A program made the translations under genes and the position numbers. The notes beneath the pieces are model-generated. The model was not told where the DNA came from. It ran no database searches and saw only the letters and a program-made list of their open reading frames with translations. Of a stretch of DNA of 64,000 nt, positions 50,892 through 60,345 are shown piece after piece; position 1 is the first letter of the stretch; each line of letters starts with the position of its first letter. Source of the DNA: Roseicyclus mahoneyensis (GTDB taxonomy: Bacteria; Pseudomonadota; Alphaproteobacteria; Rhodobacterales; Rhodobacteraceae); assembly GCF_003148775.1 (NCBI RefSeq), contig NZ_QGGW01000003.1:248001-312000 (forward strand), read 5' to 3'.

Positions 50892-51890
50892 ATGGCGGAT
50901 TTCGACTATTTCGAGACGGATGAGGCACATGCCACGCCGCGCAACGGTGCGGCACAGCTTGACGCGACCGCAGGCGGGCCCCGGATCGGCACCTTGGTCA
51001 ATTGGGCAGGTGCGGTGATTTCGCTCGGTCTGGTTATCGGAATGGTGGTCTGGGCCTATCAACTGACGGTCCGCGACATGTCCGGCGTGCCGGTGATCCG
51101 CGCCCTCGAAGGCCCGATGCGCGTCGCCCCGGCCGATCCGGGCGGCACGCAGGCCGAACATCAGGGTTTGGCCGTCAACCGCTTGGCCGAAGGCGCTGAG
51201 GCAGCACCTGTGCCCGACCGGCTGATCCTTGCGCCCCCGCCCGTCGATCTGGATGTGAGCGCGCTGGCCTCTGCCTCGGCGGCAAATCTTGTTCCCGTGA
51301 CCGAGACCGCCGCGGTGGCCACCGAGTCCGAGGCTCCCACACCCGCCGAGGTCGCTGCAAGCACACAGGCCCTGATCGAGCGGCTGATGGACCGGGCCGA
51401 ACCGCTTGGGCCGGTGTCATCCGATACGCCGGCGTCCGTGGTGTCCGCCAGCCCAGTGCCAGCAGTGGCCAATGCGGGCGAATCCCTCCAGATCATTCCT
51501 GCGTCGGTTCCGGGTCCGTCGCGGTCGCTGCGCCCGCCGTCGCGGCCCGCAACGCTGGCGGCCTTGGCATTTTCCGGCCCAGCCACGAGCGCGCTGGCAG
51601 TCGAGACGGTGCCAGAACTGGAAGCCGCCGACCTGCCGGAAGGCACACGGCTGGTCCAGCTTGGTGCCTTCGACACGCCCGAGATCGCGCGGGCCGAATG
51701 GGACAGGCTGACGGCGCGCTTCCCGGATTACTTCGCAGGTCGCCCCCGCGTGATCCAGCAGGCAACCTCGGGCGGATCGGCCTTTTACCGGCTGCGCGCG
51801 CATGGCTTCGACGATCTGGCCGCCTCGCGCCGGTTCTGCGCCGTGCTGATGGCACAAAACGCGCCCTGCATTCCCGTGACGGTCAGGTAG
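50892..51890 (+). CDS. SPOR-domain membrane protein
   Basis: 332 aa. One membrane helix at about residues 32–54 (VNWAGAVISLGLVIGMVVWA), a long disordered alanine/proline/valine-rich periplasmic linker, and a C-terminal SPOR domain (TRLVQLGAFDTPEIARAEWD...FYRLRAHGF). SPOR domains bind denuded septal peptidoglycan. The start at ATG 50892 is uncertain, since the purine-rich AGGA lies too close; upstream residues (GQAWQD) could be translated. Confidence 0.88.
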   Translation: MADFDYFETDEAHATPRNGAAQLDATAGGPRIGTLVNWAGAVISLGLVIGMVVWAYQLTVRDMSGVPVIRALEGPMRVAPADPGGTQAEHQGLAVNRLAEGAEAAPVPDRLILAPPPVDLDVSALASASAANLVPVTETAAVATESEAPTPAEVAASTQALIERLMDRAEPLGPVSSDTPASVVSASPVPAVANAGESLQIIPASVPGPSRSLRPPSRPATLAALAFSGPATSALAVETVPELEAADLPEGTRLVQLGAFDTPEIARAEWDRLTARFPDYFAGRPRVIQQATSGGSAFYRLRAHGFDDLAASRRFCAVLMAQNAPCIPVTVR

Positions 51891-51900
51891 GGCGGCGCGC

Positions 51901-52914
51901 ATGGCCGGGCTTTCCGCCACGATCCTCGGCTGCGAAGGTCCGCGCCTGTCGCCCGACGAGGCGCGTTTTTTCTCCGAGGCGCAGCCTTGGGGGTTCATCC
52001 TCTTTGCCCGCAACATCGAGGATCCGACGCAACTTCTGGCGCTGACCTCGGACCTGCGCGCGGCGGTGGGGCGCGACGCGCCGATCCTGATCGATCAGGA
52101 AGGCGGCCGGGTTCAGCGGATGCGTCCGCCATATTGGCGGCAGTGGCGACCGGCGCTTGACCAGATGGCGCAGGCAGGCCCCTTGCGCGCCGCGCGCGCC
52201 ATGCGTCTGCGCGCGCGCATGATCGCGCATGAATTGCGCAGCGTCGGCATAGACGTGAACTGCATGCCACTGGCCGACGTGGCGCGCGACACGACGCATC
52301 CGGTCCTGAAGAACCGGCTCTATGGCACCGAACCCGACACGGTGATCGGTGCGGGGCGTGCGGTCGCCGAGGGGCTTTTGGCGGGCGGGGTGTTGCCGGT
52401 GCTCAAGCACCTGCCGGGTTACGGTCTGGGCGAGGTGGACAGCCACAAGACCCTGCCGCGCGTCACCGCCCCTCTGGAAGAACTCAAGCGCGTCGATTTC
52501 GCGGCCTTCCGCCCGCTCGTGCATCTGCCCTTGGGGATGACCGCCCATATCGTCTACGAGGCGTTGGGCGACGAGTTGCCCGCCACGCTGTCGCCCGCAA
52601 TGATCGCCATGATCCGCGACGAGATCGGGTTTCAGGGCGCCTTGATGACCGACGATCTGTCGATGGGCGCGCTGCCCGGCCCACTCGGGGACCGTGCGGC
52701 CCGTGCGCGCGCGGCGGGCTGCGACCTGATCTTGCATTGCAACGGCGAGCGCCCCGAGATGGAGGCCGTCGTGGCCCATTCCGGCGCGCTCGACGGCGCA
52801 TCGCTGACAAGGGCGGAGGCCGCCTTGGCCGCCCGCACCACGCCTGCACCGCTTGACATCGAGGCCGCCGAGGCTGACCTTGCCGACCTTCTGGACGGAG
52901 AGGTCTATGGCTGA
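51901..52914 (+). CDS. nagZ: beta-N-acetylhexosaminidase NagZ (GH3)
   Basis: 337 aa, full length. Motifs: DQEGGRVQRM and KHLPGYGLGEVDSHKTLP; the latter carries the catalytic Asp-x-His (VDSH), although the usual PGHG reads PGYG. The nucleophile aspartate is in LMTDDLSMGAL. It removes GlcNAc from peptidoglycan fragments during recycling. The stop overlaps scpA by 8 bases. Confidence 0.93.
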   Translation: MAGLSATILGCEGPRLSPDEARFFSEAQPWGFILFARNIEDPTQLLALTSDLRAAVGRDAPILIDQEGGRVQRMRPPYWRQWRPALDQMAQAGPLRAARAMRLRARMIAHELRSVGIDVNCMPLADVARDTTHPVLKNRLYGTEPDTVIGAGRAVAEGLLAGGVLPVLKHLPGYGLGEVDSHKTLPRVTAPLEELKRVDFAAFRPLVHLPLGMTAHIVYEALGDELPATLSPAMIAMIRDEIGFQGALMTDDLSMGALPGPLGDRAARARAAGCDLILHCNGERPEMEAVVAHSGALDGASLTRAEAALAARTTPAPLDIEAAEADLADLLDGEVYG

Positions 52915-53710
52915 TCGGCCCATCGCCGCCAATGACGCCGAGCCCGAATGGGATGCCGTCGCCTCGCGCCGCGCGGCCGAGGCGCTGATCGTCGATGTGG
53001 ACGGGTTCGAAGGGCCGCTCGACCTGCTGCTGACGCTGTCACGCACGCAAAAGGTCGATCTGCGGCGCGTCTCGATCTTGCAACTGACCGAACAGTATCT
53101 GGTCTTCATCGAACAGGCGCGCACGCTCCGGATCGAACTTGCGGCCGACTACCTTGTCATGGCGGCTTGGCTCGCCTTTCTCAAATCGCGTCTGCTGCTG
53201 CCGCCCGACCCGACCGAGGAGGGGCCATCGGGCGAGGAAATGGCCGCCTATCTGGCCTTTCAGCTCGAACGACTGGCCGCGATGCGCGATTGCGCCGCGA
53301 AACTGATGGCGCGCGATCGGCTGTTTCAGGACCGCTTCCCGCGCGGCGCGTCCGACGAAATCACGACCGCGCGCAAGATCACCTATAGCGCCGGGCTGCT
53401 CGACCTGATGCAGGCCTATGCCCGCATCCGCACCCGCGACGATTTCCGCCCCTTCGTCATGGACCGCGATCATGTGCTGACGATGGAACAGGCGCTGGAC
53501 CGGATGCGCGGGTTGATCGGCTATGCGGGCGACTGGACCGATTTGATGAGCTATCTGCCGGACGGCTGGCAGCTTGACCCCCAACGCCGCAGGTCGGCCA
53601 CGGCGGCGAATTTCGCCGCTGCGCTGGAACTGGCCAAGGCGGGCCGGGTGCAGATCCGCCAGACCGAGAGTTTTGCCCCCATCGAGTTGCGCCGCAGGGA
53701 CGACCGATGA
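52907..53710 (+). CDS. scpA: segregation and condensation protein A
   Basis: 267 aa, kleisin of the Smc–ScpA–ScpB complex that compacts and separates the chromosome. Family motifs GFEGPLDLLLTLSRTQKVDL near the N-terminus and ADYLVMAAWLAFLKSRLLLP are present. Starts inside nagZ, ends overlapping scpB by four bases, so translation is coupled. Confidence 0.94.
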   Translation: MADRPIAANDAEPEWDAVASRRAAEALIVDVDGFEGPLDLLLTLSRTQKVDLRRVSILQLTEQYLVFIEQARTLRIELAADYLVMAAWLAFLKSRLLLPPDPTEEGPSGEEMAAYLAFQLERLAAMRDCAAKLMARDRLFQDRFPRGASDEITTARKITYSAGLLDLMQAYARIRTRDDFRPFVMDRDHVLTMEQALDRMRGLIGYAGDWTDLMSYLPDGWQLDPQRRRSATAANFAAALELAKAGRVQIRQTESFAPIELRRRDDR

Positions 53711-54381
53711 GCGATGCGCATGACGCCCGCGGCGAAAGCTTGTTCCGCGCGCCGCCCTTGGCCGAACAGGAACGCATGGTCGAGGCGATGTTGTTTGCCA
53801 GCCCCGCGCCGATGACGCTGGCCGAGATGGAGGCGCGGATGCCCCATGGCTCGGACCCCGCCGAGGCGGTGCAACTCTTGCGCCGTCGCTATGAGGGGCG
53901 CGGCGTGCAGGTCACGCGCGTCGGCGATGCCTGGGCGATGCGTACGGCGGCGGATCTGGGCTTCCTCATGGCGCGCGAGACGGTGGAGACGCGGAAACTC
54001 AGCCGCGCGGCCATCGAGACGCTGGCGATCATCGCCTATCACCAGCCTGTGACGCGCGCTGAGATCGAGGAGATCCGCGGCGTGAGCGTGTCGCGTGGCA
54101 CAGTGGACCAATTGATCGAACTGGAATGGGTGCGCTTTGGCCGCCGCAAGATGACGCCGGGCCGGCCAGTGACCTATGTGGTCACGCAAGGGTTTCTGGA
54201 CCATTTCGGGCTGGAAAGCGCGCGTGACCTGCCCGGCCTCAAGGAATTGCGCGAAGCGGGTCTGCTGGAAAGCCGCCCGCCCGAGGGGGCAGAGGCCGAG
54301 TTGCCCCGCGATGACGGGACGGGCGACATGTTCGAGGATGATGCCGAAGCGCAATTGCCGCCCGAGGACGAGGATTTCTGA
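53707..54381 (+). CDS. scpB: segregation and condensation protein B
   Basis: 224 aa with two winged-helix domains. The conserved KLSRAAIETLAIIAYHQPVTR and GRRKMTPGRPVTYVVTQGFLDHF identify ScpB. The acidic C-terminal tail (EDDAEAQLPPEDEDF) is typical. Last core gene of the cluster. Confidence 0.94.
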   Translation: MSDAHDARGESLFRAPPLAEQERMVEAMLFASPAPMTLAEMEARMPHGSDPAEAVQLLRRRYEGRGVQVTRVGDAWAMRTAADLGFLMARETVETRKLSRAAIETLAIIAYHQPVTRAEIEEIRGVSVSRGTVDQLIELEWVRFGRRKMTPGRPVTYVVTQGFLDHFGLESARDLPGLKELREAGLLESRPPEGAEAELPRDDGTGDMFEDDAEAQLPPEDEDF

Positions 54382-54479
54382 GACCCCTCCGAATTCCGCC
54401 GCAATCATGCTATACCCGACTGCGATGGCACCCCCCAAAGCGGCCCGCGTCAAGACGGGCACAGGCGAAAGGCAGACAG

Positions 54480-54674
54480 ATGGACCGTATCCTGAACATG
54501 ATTTTCCGACGCGTGATCGGGCGGCTGATGAACCGTGGCATCGACGCCGGGATCAGCCGCATGTCACGCGGCAACGCAGGCGAGGCGACGCCCGCCCAGC
54601 AGGCGCAGACCCGCCAGACCGCGCAGCGCACGAAACAGGCGATGCGGATGGCGCGGCGGATAGGCCGGTTCTGA
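54480..54674 (+). CDS. small basic conserved protein
   Basis: 64 aa, strongly basic (MFRRVIGRLMNRGIDAG-like helix, then a Q/T/R-rich end RTKQAMRMARRIGRF). An AAAGG lies about 9 bases before ATG. Similar short arginine-rich proteins are common after scpB in Rhodobacterales in my recollection. It could bind nucleic acid or membrane; function unknown. Confidence 0.55.
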   Translation: MDRILNMIFRRVIGRLMNRGIDAGISRMSRGNAGEATPAQQAQTRQTAQRTKQAMRMARRIGRF

Positions 54675-54738
54675 CAGCCCCGGCGAGCTGTGTCACGCGC
54701 GACATCAAGATCGCATCGCAAACATCTGACAAAAAAGA

Positions 54739-54764
54739 AAACGGGCGCCCAAAGGCGCCCGTTT
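54739..54764 (-). terminator. intrinsic terminator of the glnBA operon
   Basis: AAACGGGCGCC-CAAA-GGCGCCCGTTT: an 11-bp perfect stem. On the minus strand it is followed by a T-rich stretch (TTCTTTTTT), placing termination 20 bases after the glnA stop. It may also stop the convergent small gene. Confidence 0.9.
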
Positions 54765-54783
54765 CCTGTATCAAGACCAGCTG

Positions 54784-56190
54784 TCAGCAGCTGTAGTACA
54801 TCTTGTACTCGATCGGGTGGGGGGTGTGCTCGAAGGCGTAGACCTCGTCCCACTTGAGCGCCATGTAAGCCTCGATCTGGTCCTTGCTGAACACGTCGCC
54901 CTTGAGCAGGAAGTCGTGATCCTTCTCCAGCGTCTCCAGCGCCTCGCGCAAGCTGGCGCAGACGGTGGGGATGCCGGCCAGTTCCTCGGGCGGCAGATCG
55001 TAGAGATCCTTGTCCGACGGATCGCCGGGGTGGATCTTGTTCTGGATGCCGTCGAGGCCGGCCATCAGCAGCGCGGCAAAGGCGAGGTAGGGGTTCGCCG
55101 ACGGGTCGGGGAAACGGGCCTCGACGCGCTTGGCCTTGGGGCTTTCCGTCCACGGAATGCGCACGCAGCCCGAGCGGTTGCGGGCCGAATACGCGCGCAG
55201 AACCGGGGCCTCGAAGCCGGGGATCAGGCGCTTGTAGCTGTTGGTCGACGGGTTGGTGAAGGCGTTCAGCGACTTGGCATGCTTGAGGATGCCGCCGATG
55301 AAATACAGCGCCTCGTCCGACAGGTCGGCGTATTTGTCGCCGGCAAAGAGCGGCTTGCCGTCTTTCCAGATCGACATGTTGACATGCATGCCGGTGCCGT
55401 TGTCGCCCGCCATGGGCTTGGGCATGAAGGTCACCGACTTGCCGTAGGCATGGGCCACGTTGTGGATGACATACTTGTATTTCTGCAGCTCGTCCGCCTG
55501 CTTGGTCAGCGTCGAGAAGATGAGGCCCAGTTCGTGCTGGTTCGACGCGACCTCGTGGTGGTGCTTGTCGACCTTCATGCCCATCCGCTTCATCGTGGAC
55601 AGCATTTCGGACCGCAGGTCCTGGCCGGGGTCGATCGGGTTGACCGGGAAATAGCCGCCCTTGATGCCGGGGCGGTGGCCGGTGTTGCCCATCTCGTATT
55701 CGGTGTCGGTGTTCCACGCGCCGTCAACGGCGTCGACCTCGAAGGAGACCTTGTTCATCGTCACGGCATAGCGCACGTCGTCGAACACGAAGAATTCCGC
55801 CTCGGGGCCGCAGTAGAACGCGTCACCGATACCGGTCGACTTCAGATAGGCCTCGGCCAGCAGGGCGGTGCCGCGCGGGTCGCGGTTGTAGGGCTCGCCG
55901 GTGTCGGGCTCGACCACGTTGCAATGCACGCAGATCGTCTTTTCGGCGTAGAAGGGATCGACATAGGCGCTGTCGGTGTCGAGCATCAGCTTCATGTCGG
56001 AGGCTTCGATGCCTTTCCATCCGGCGATCGAGGAGCCGTCGAACATGAAGCCTTCCTCGATGAAATCCTCATCGACGAGATCGGCGATCACGGTGACGTG
56101 CTGCAGCTTGCCGCGCGGATCGGTGAAGCGGATGTCGACGTATTCCGCGCCTTCGTCCTTCATAAGTTTCAGGAATGATTCTTTGCTCAT
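54784..56190 (-). CDS. glnA: glutamine synthetase type I
   Basis: 468 aa, full length. The active-site segments MFDGSSIAGWKGIE, the metal-ligand FFVFDD region and NRSGCVRIP are present. Tyr397 (KDLYDLPPEE) is the adenylylation site, so activity is expected to be controlled by GlnE and PII. It condenses glutamate and ammonia to glutamine. Cotranscribed with glnB. Confidence 0.97.
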   Translation of the reverse strand: MSKESFLKLMKDEGAEYVDIRFTDPRGKLQHVTVIADLVDEDFIEEGFMFDGSSIAGWKGIEASDMKLMLDTDSAYVDPFYAEKTICVHCNVVEPDTGEPYNRDPRGTALLAEAYLKSTGIGDAFYCGPEAEFFVFDDVRYAVTMNKVSFEVDAVDGAWNTDTEYEMGNTGHRPGIKGGYFPVNPIDPGQDLRSEMLSTMKRMGMKVDKHHHEVASNQHELGLIFSTLTKQADELQKYKYVIHNVAHAYGKSVTFMPKPMAGDNGTGMHVNMSIWKDGKPLFAGDKYADLSDEALYFIGGILKHAKSLNAFTNPSTNSYKRLIPGFEAPVLRAYSARNRSGCVRIPWTESPKAKRVEARFPDPSANPYLAFAALLMAGLDGIQNKIHPGDPSDKDLYDLPPEELAGIPTVCASLREALETLEKDHDFLLKGDVFSKDQIEAYMALKWDEVYAFEHTPHPIEYKMYYSC

Positions 56191-56271
56191 CGTGACCTTC
56201 CCTTGACGTAGTGGTCCAGTGTCGGGCCCGTGCCGGATGTGGCCGGGCCGATGTGTGTATGCGCCGTCGCG

Positions 56272-56679
<408 letters not shown>

Positions 56680-56753
56680 CTAGCGTCGGGGGATCGGGGA
56701 AGTGGACCTGGATTCCCCCTTAGTGGTCAAAAAACAGGCGTGGCGCACATAAA

Positions 56754-58352
56754 GTGAGCGAATTGAAAACAATAGACTCCGGCAACCTTCTGACCGCGGC
56801 GCAGATGCGCGCGGTCGAGCAGGCCGATATCGCCACCGGGCGGGTCACGGGGCTGCAGCTGATGGAAGCTGCGGGGCGCGGCGTCGTCGAGGCGGTGTTC
56901 GGGGAGTGGCCGGAGTTGGCGGCCGCCCCACGTCACGCTGTGGTGCTGTGCGGGCCCGGCAACAATGGCGGCGACGGGTTCGTTGTGGCGCGGCTGTTGA
57001 AGGCGTGGGGCTGGGAGGTGGAGGTCTACCTTTACGGCAATGCCGAAAAAATGCCGCCGGACGCGCAGGTGAATTACAAGCGGTGGCGAGAGATGGGGGA
57101 GGTTGGGGAACTTGACCAGCACGCGATCACGACAACGATCCATTCACGAAGTATGGACCTGCTCGTCGATGCGATCTTCGGAACAGGCCTGAAGCGCGGC
57201 GTCGACCTGCCGCTTTCCAGCTTTGGCCCTAGCCAGACGCGCGACAGCGAGGGGATGGCCTGCCAGCGGTTTCGATGCGTTGCAATAGACGTGCCCTCCG
57301 GAATTTGCAGCGATTCCGGGCGGGAACTGGGTGGCGTTGCCGGTCAGTTCTGCGCCCAACTTACGGTCACGTTTCATCGAGAAAAGCTGGGCCATCGGCT
57401 TGGACGAGGGCCGAGGGCATGCGGAAAGATCGTCACGGTCGATATCGGCCTCGACTCCAGATCTTGCAGCGAACTCGAGAGTTCGGGCGCGGTCCGGAAA
57501 GTCGGCGCGCCGGATGTCGCGGTAAAGCGTATTGGTGCCCACAAATTCTCGCACGGTCACGCCCTGATCTTGTCCGGTCCCATGGGCCGGTCCGGTGCCG
57601 CGCGCCTTGCCGCAAGGGGCGCGTTGCGGGTGGGCGCGGGGCTGGTCACGGTGGGTGCCCCGGGTTCCGCGATGCCGGAATGCGCGGCGCAACTGACGGC
57701 GATCATGCTGCAGCCCGCGGAGGATGCCGGGGCGCTGGCGACGCTGCTGGAGGACGGGCGAATCAATGCGCTGTGTCTCGGCCCGGGGTTGGGGGTGGCG
57801 CGGGCACGGGCACTGGTGCCGGTGGCCCTGACGCCGGTGACGGACAGGGCGGTCGTGCTGGATGCGGACGCGTTGACGGCCTTTGCCGGCGAGCCTGCGG
57901 CCCTTTTCGCCATGCTGCATCCGCGATGCGTGCTGACGCCGCATGGAGGTGAGTTTGCGCGACTTTTCCCTGACATCGCCGAGAAACTGGATGCTCCGGC
58001 GCAGGCAGGCCCGGCCTTTTCAAAGGTTGATGCCACACGGGAAGCCGCCGCGCGCGCAGGCTGCGTGGTGCTGTTCAAGGGACCGGACACGGTCATGGCG
58101 GATGCCTCGGGCGCCTGTTCGGTCCATTCCGCCGCCTATGAGCGGGCGACGCCATGGCTGGCCACGGCGGGGTCGGGGGACGTTCTTGCGGGCATGATCG
58201 CGGGGCTGATGGCGCAGGGGCGGCCCGCCATGAAGGCGGCCGAGGCCGCCGCATGGCTGCATGTGGAGGCCGCGCGCGCCTTCGGTCCGGGGCTGATCGC
58301 AGAGGATCTGCCCGAGATGCTGCCGCGGGTGTTCCTTGACCTCGGGCTTTAG
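56754..58352 (+). CDS. nnr: bifunctional NAD(P)HX epimerase/dehydratase
   Basis: 532 aa from GTG 56754. N-terminal YjeF_N epimerase domain (LMEAAGRGVVEAVF; VVLCGPGNNGGDGFVVARLL) and C-terminal ribokinase-like dehydratase (GPMGRSGAARLAARGALRVG; LTPHGGEFARLFP; ATAGSGDVLAGMIAG). It repairs hydrated NADH and NADPH using ATP or ADP. The stop overlaps Hint copy 5 on the other strand by three bases. Confidence 0.95.
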   Translation: MSELKTIDSGNLLTAAQMRAVEQADIATGRVTGLQLMEAAGRGVVEAVFGEWPELAAAPRHAVVLCGPGNNGGDGFVVARLLKAWGWEVEVYLYGNAEKMPPDAQVNYKRWREMGEVGELDQHAITTTIHSRSMDLLVDAIFGTGLKRGVDLPLSSFGPSQTRDSEGMACQRFRCVAIDVPSGICSDSGRELGGVAGQFCAQLTVTFHREKLGHRLGRGPRACGKIVTVDIGLDSRSCSELESSGAVRKVGAPDVAVKRIGAHKFSHGHALILSGPMGRSGAARLAARGALRVGAGLVTVGAPGSAMPECAAQLTAIMLQPAEDAGALATLLEDGRINALCLGPGLGVARARALVPVALTPVTDRAVVLDADALTAFAGEPAALFAMLHPRCVLTPHGGEFARLFPDIAEKLDAPAQAGPAFSKVDATREAAARAGCVVLFKGPDTVMADASGACSVHSAAYERATPWLATAGSGDVLAGMIAGLMAQGRPAMKAAEAAAWLHVEAARAFGPGLIAEDLPEMLPRVFLDLGL

Positions 58353-58840
58353 GCCGGGATGGTCAACCGGTCAGCCGAGGCCAGTTCGAGCCCGTCGGCA
58401 TAGAACACCTCGGGCCGGCCAAAGCGGAGCGCATAAGCCATCACCTCCGCGGGCAGTTCCGACAAGCGGATATATTCGCCATCGACCAGCTGGCCCACCG
58501 CGATACAGACCTGCGCCTGTCCGTAAAGCGCCTTGGCGCGCCAGTCGCGGATCACGATGCGCTGTCCCGCAGGCAGCCACAGATCGCGTTCTGGCCGCCC
58601 GCCCAAAGCGTTTTGCGCGATGCTGACGATGGCTGTTCCTGCCGCCAGCGTGACGCGATCGATCGCCTCGATCCGTCGTGCGCCGTGACGCGTCACCAGC
58701 CGGTCGCCGGGGTAAAGGTGGTCGACGGGCAAGGCGCCGTCGAGCGTCAGCACGCAAGTGCCGGGCGCGATTGCCATGGGTGTGCCTGCGCCCATGTCAT
58801 CCGCCCGCAGCTGTGCTGCGATGGAGATCATCTCTATCAT
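58349..58840 (-). CDS. degenerate Hint-domain protein (Hint copy 5)
   Basis: 163 aa from ATG 58840. Almost all of it is a Hint module, but the nucleophile position is alanine (A23-IAPGTCVLTLDGA) and the catalytic histidine is glutamine (LPAGQ93-RIVI). Both changes argue that it cannot self-cleave. The fold-defining motifs (LYPGDRLVTRHG, VIRDWRAKALYGQAQV, YADGLELASADRL) remain. It may be a fixed binding module or a decaying copy. Intact frame, convergent with the NAD(P)HX repair gene. Confidence 0.78.
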   Translation of the reverse strand: MIEMISIAAQLRADDMGAGTPMAIAPGTCVLTLDGALPVDHLYPGDRLVTRHGARRIEAIDRVTLAAGTAIVSIAQNALGGRPERDLWLPAGQRIVIRDWRAKALYGQAQVCIAVGQLVDGEYIRLSELPAEVMAYALRFGRPEVFYADGLELASADRLTIPA

Positions 58841-59082
58841 GTCGAAACCTGCTCGGTCGCGGACGCTTTGTGCGCCCTTTTGTTTGTGAAACGACCGTAA
58901 CGCGGCTGATTCGACCTGCACAGGAAAAATGTTATTTCGCGAATAAAGCACCCCTGAAGTGTTGCGACAAAACTTTCGGATCATGCCGGCAGCATCGTAG
59001 GCCAAGATTGACATCTGGTTAACGCCGGGTCGGTTTTCCGTCTCGCGCTTGGGGCGACCCTCTGCTAAAGCCCCGCGGTAAT

Positions 59083-59167
59083 GCGGGTGTGGCGGAACTG
59101 GTAGACGCACCAGATTTAGGTTCTGGCGCCGCAAGGCGTGGGGGTTCGAGTCCCTTCACCCGCACCA
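59083..59167 (+). tRNA. tRNA-Leu (anticodon UAG)
   Basis: Class II tRNA with encoded CCA. Acceptor GCGGGTG pairs with CACCCGC, followed by ACCA. The anticodon stem CCAGA/TCTGG encloses TTTAGGT, giving anticodon TAG; the variable arm CGCCGCAAGGCG is a stem with a loop, as in leucine tRNAs. The T-loop TTCGAGT is intact. Confidence 0.97.
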
Positions 59168-59264
59168 CATTTTCCTCAGCGTGTTTGCCATGAAATCAGG
59201 GGCACTTCGCCACCTGAATAGGCAAAAGTGTTCTCACGCCGTTTGGCACTTTCGTGTTCCGGTC

Positions 59265-59300
59265 TGGTGCCGTTGTACGCATGTCGGACCAACGGCGCCA
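59265..59300 (+). other. hairpin in the gap between tRNA-Leu and the acyltransferase genes
   Basis: GGTGCCGTTG and CAACGGCGCC are inverted (one G·U), loop 14 bases, with a flanking T–A pair. It lies 78 bases before the first acyltransferase start. No T-run; possible transcript structure or cluster boundary. The rest of 59168–59376 holds no recognisable gene. Confidence 0.25.
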
Positions 59301-59376
59301 AAGCTTCTTGTACTTTGACCTTCACAGCCCGCCTTGGACGCACTAGCCGTTGTGACCATGGGGGGATGTTCTGGTT

Positions 59377-60345
59377 TTGTCAGTGATAGCCCTCAAGAAA
59401 CGCGAGCCGAACCACGTGAAAATCGACCACGACATCCTGAATTCGGCGGCGGCGTGGTGGGCAGGGGAGCGAATTAGCGAGCACCTGCAGGAAGAAGACC
59501 TTGCGCGGATCTGGTCCACTCCATGGCCGGAGCTGGTGCAGGAAGTGAAGAGAGCTGCATCCGACCCGGAGCTTGCGAAACCGAACGCGATGATCCCGAC
59601 CTCGCATCTCGGTGCGATGCCGCCGGAGCGGGTGCTGGCCAAGAACCTTTTCATCCTGCCACTGGCACTGCATCTTTTCAGCACCGAGACGACTGAAGTC
59701 AGACTCAAGGTCAATGTTGTCGGTCTTGAAAGGCTGGATGAGGCTTTGACGTCGTGCGGGCGTGTCTGTCTGCTTGGCGGCCATGTCGGACCGGGGCTTG
59801 CAACATCGTATGTCCTCAACCTGTTGGGTTATGCGATTTCCCACCAATCGCGGCGAAACTTCTTCGAGGGGCTCAAGCTTCCTCGATATGAGACCATCGC
59901 GCATATTCCGACAGGAGGATTTCGTTTGGCATCGCTGGCGCGCGCGATGGCCGATCTTGAATCTGGCCGCGTTCTCTTCACCGCTGCAGATGGCGTGGCA
60001 GGCACATCAGGCAGGGCTTTCAACTTCCTCGGCAAGTCCCGGCAGTTCCAGTCCGGGTTCGGTTACACCATCACGCGCTGCAAGGCCGAGGCGATTCCCG
60101 TTTACGCGCGCCTCGATAGTGACGCAAACCTCACCATCGAGTTCGGGGATCCGCTGTGCCCAATCGCGGATGAGTGGCCAGATCAAGACCGTCAGGAAGG
60201 GATTGCCCACGGGTATGTCACCGCGCTCGAGAAATACTGGCTCTTGCATGAGAGAAACGTTCCGGATCGCCAACTCAGGCTCCAAGCTTCGCGCGCCGAG
60301 TGCGAACCGGGCGCTGCGGCACACTCATTTTGCGTGCGCGGATGA
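59377..60345 (+). CDS. LpxL/HtrB-like acyltransferase-fold protein, paralogue 1
   Basis: 322 aa from TTG 59377 (GTG 59383 also possible; GGGGG lies about 11 bases upstream of TTG). No membrane helix or signal. The central region resembles the lysophospholipid acyltransferase fold: VCLLGGH136-VGPG, LESGRVLFTAADG and FLGKSRQFQSGFGYTITRCKAE-like elements shared with the next gene. The usual HX4(D/E) partner of the histidine is L141, so catalysis is doubtful or different. It opens the lower-GC cluster; it may transfer an acyl or aminoacyl group from a carrier protein. Confidence 0.75.
   Translation: MSVIALKKREPNHVKIDHDILNSAAAWWAGERISEHLQEEDLARIWSTPWPELVQEVKRAASDPELAKPNAMIPTSHLGAMPPERVLAKNLFILPLALHLFSTETTEVRLKVNVVGLERLDEALTSCGRVCLLGGHVGPGLATSYVLNLLGYAISHQSRRNFFEGLKLPRYETIAHIPTGGFRLASLARAMADLESGRVLFTAADGVAGTSGRAFNFLGKSRQFQSGFGYTITRCKAEAIPVYARLDSDANLTIEFGDPLCPIADEWPDQDRQEGIAHGYVTALEKYWLLHERNVPDRQLRLQASRAECEPGAAAHSFCVRG

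Noticed and set aside
54817-56178. A 453-codon plus-strand open frame opposite glnA
   Set aside because: A codon-bias artefact; glnA has full-length family motifs on the other strand.
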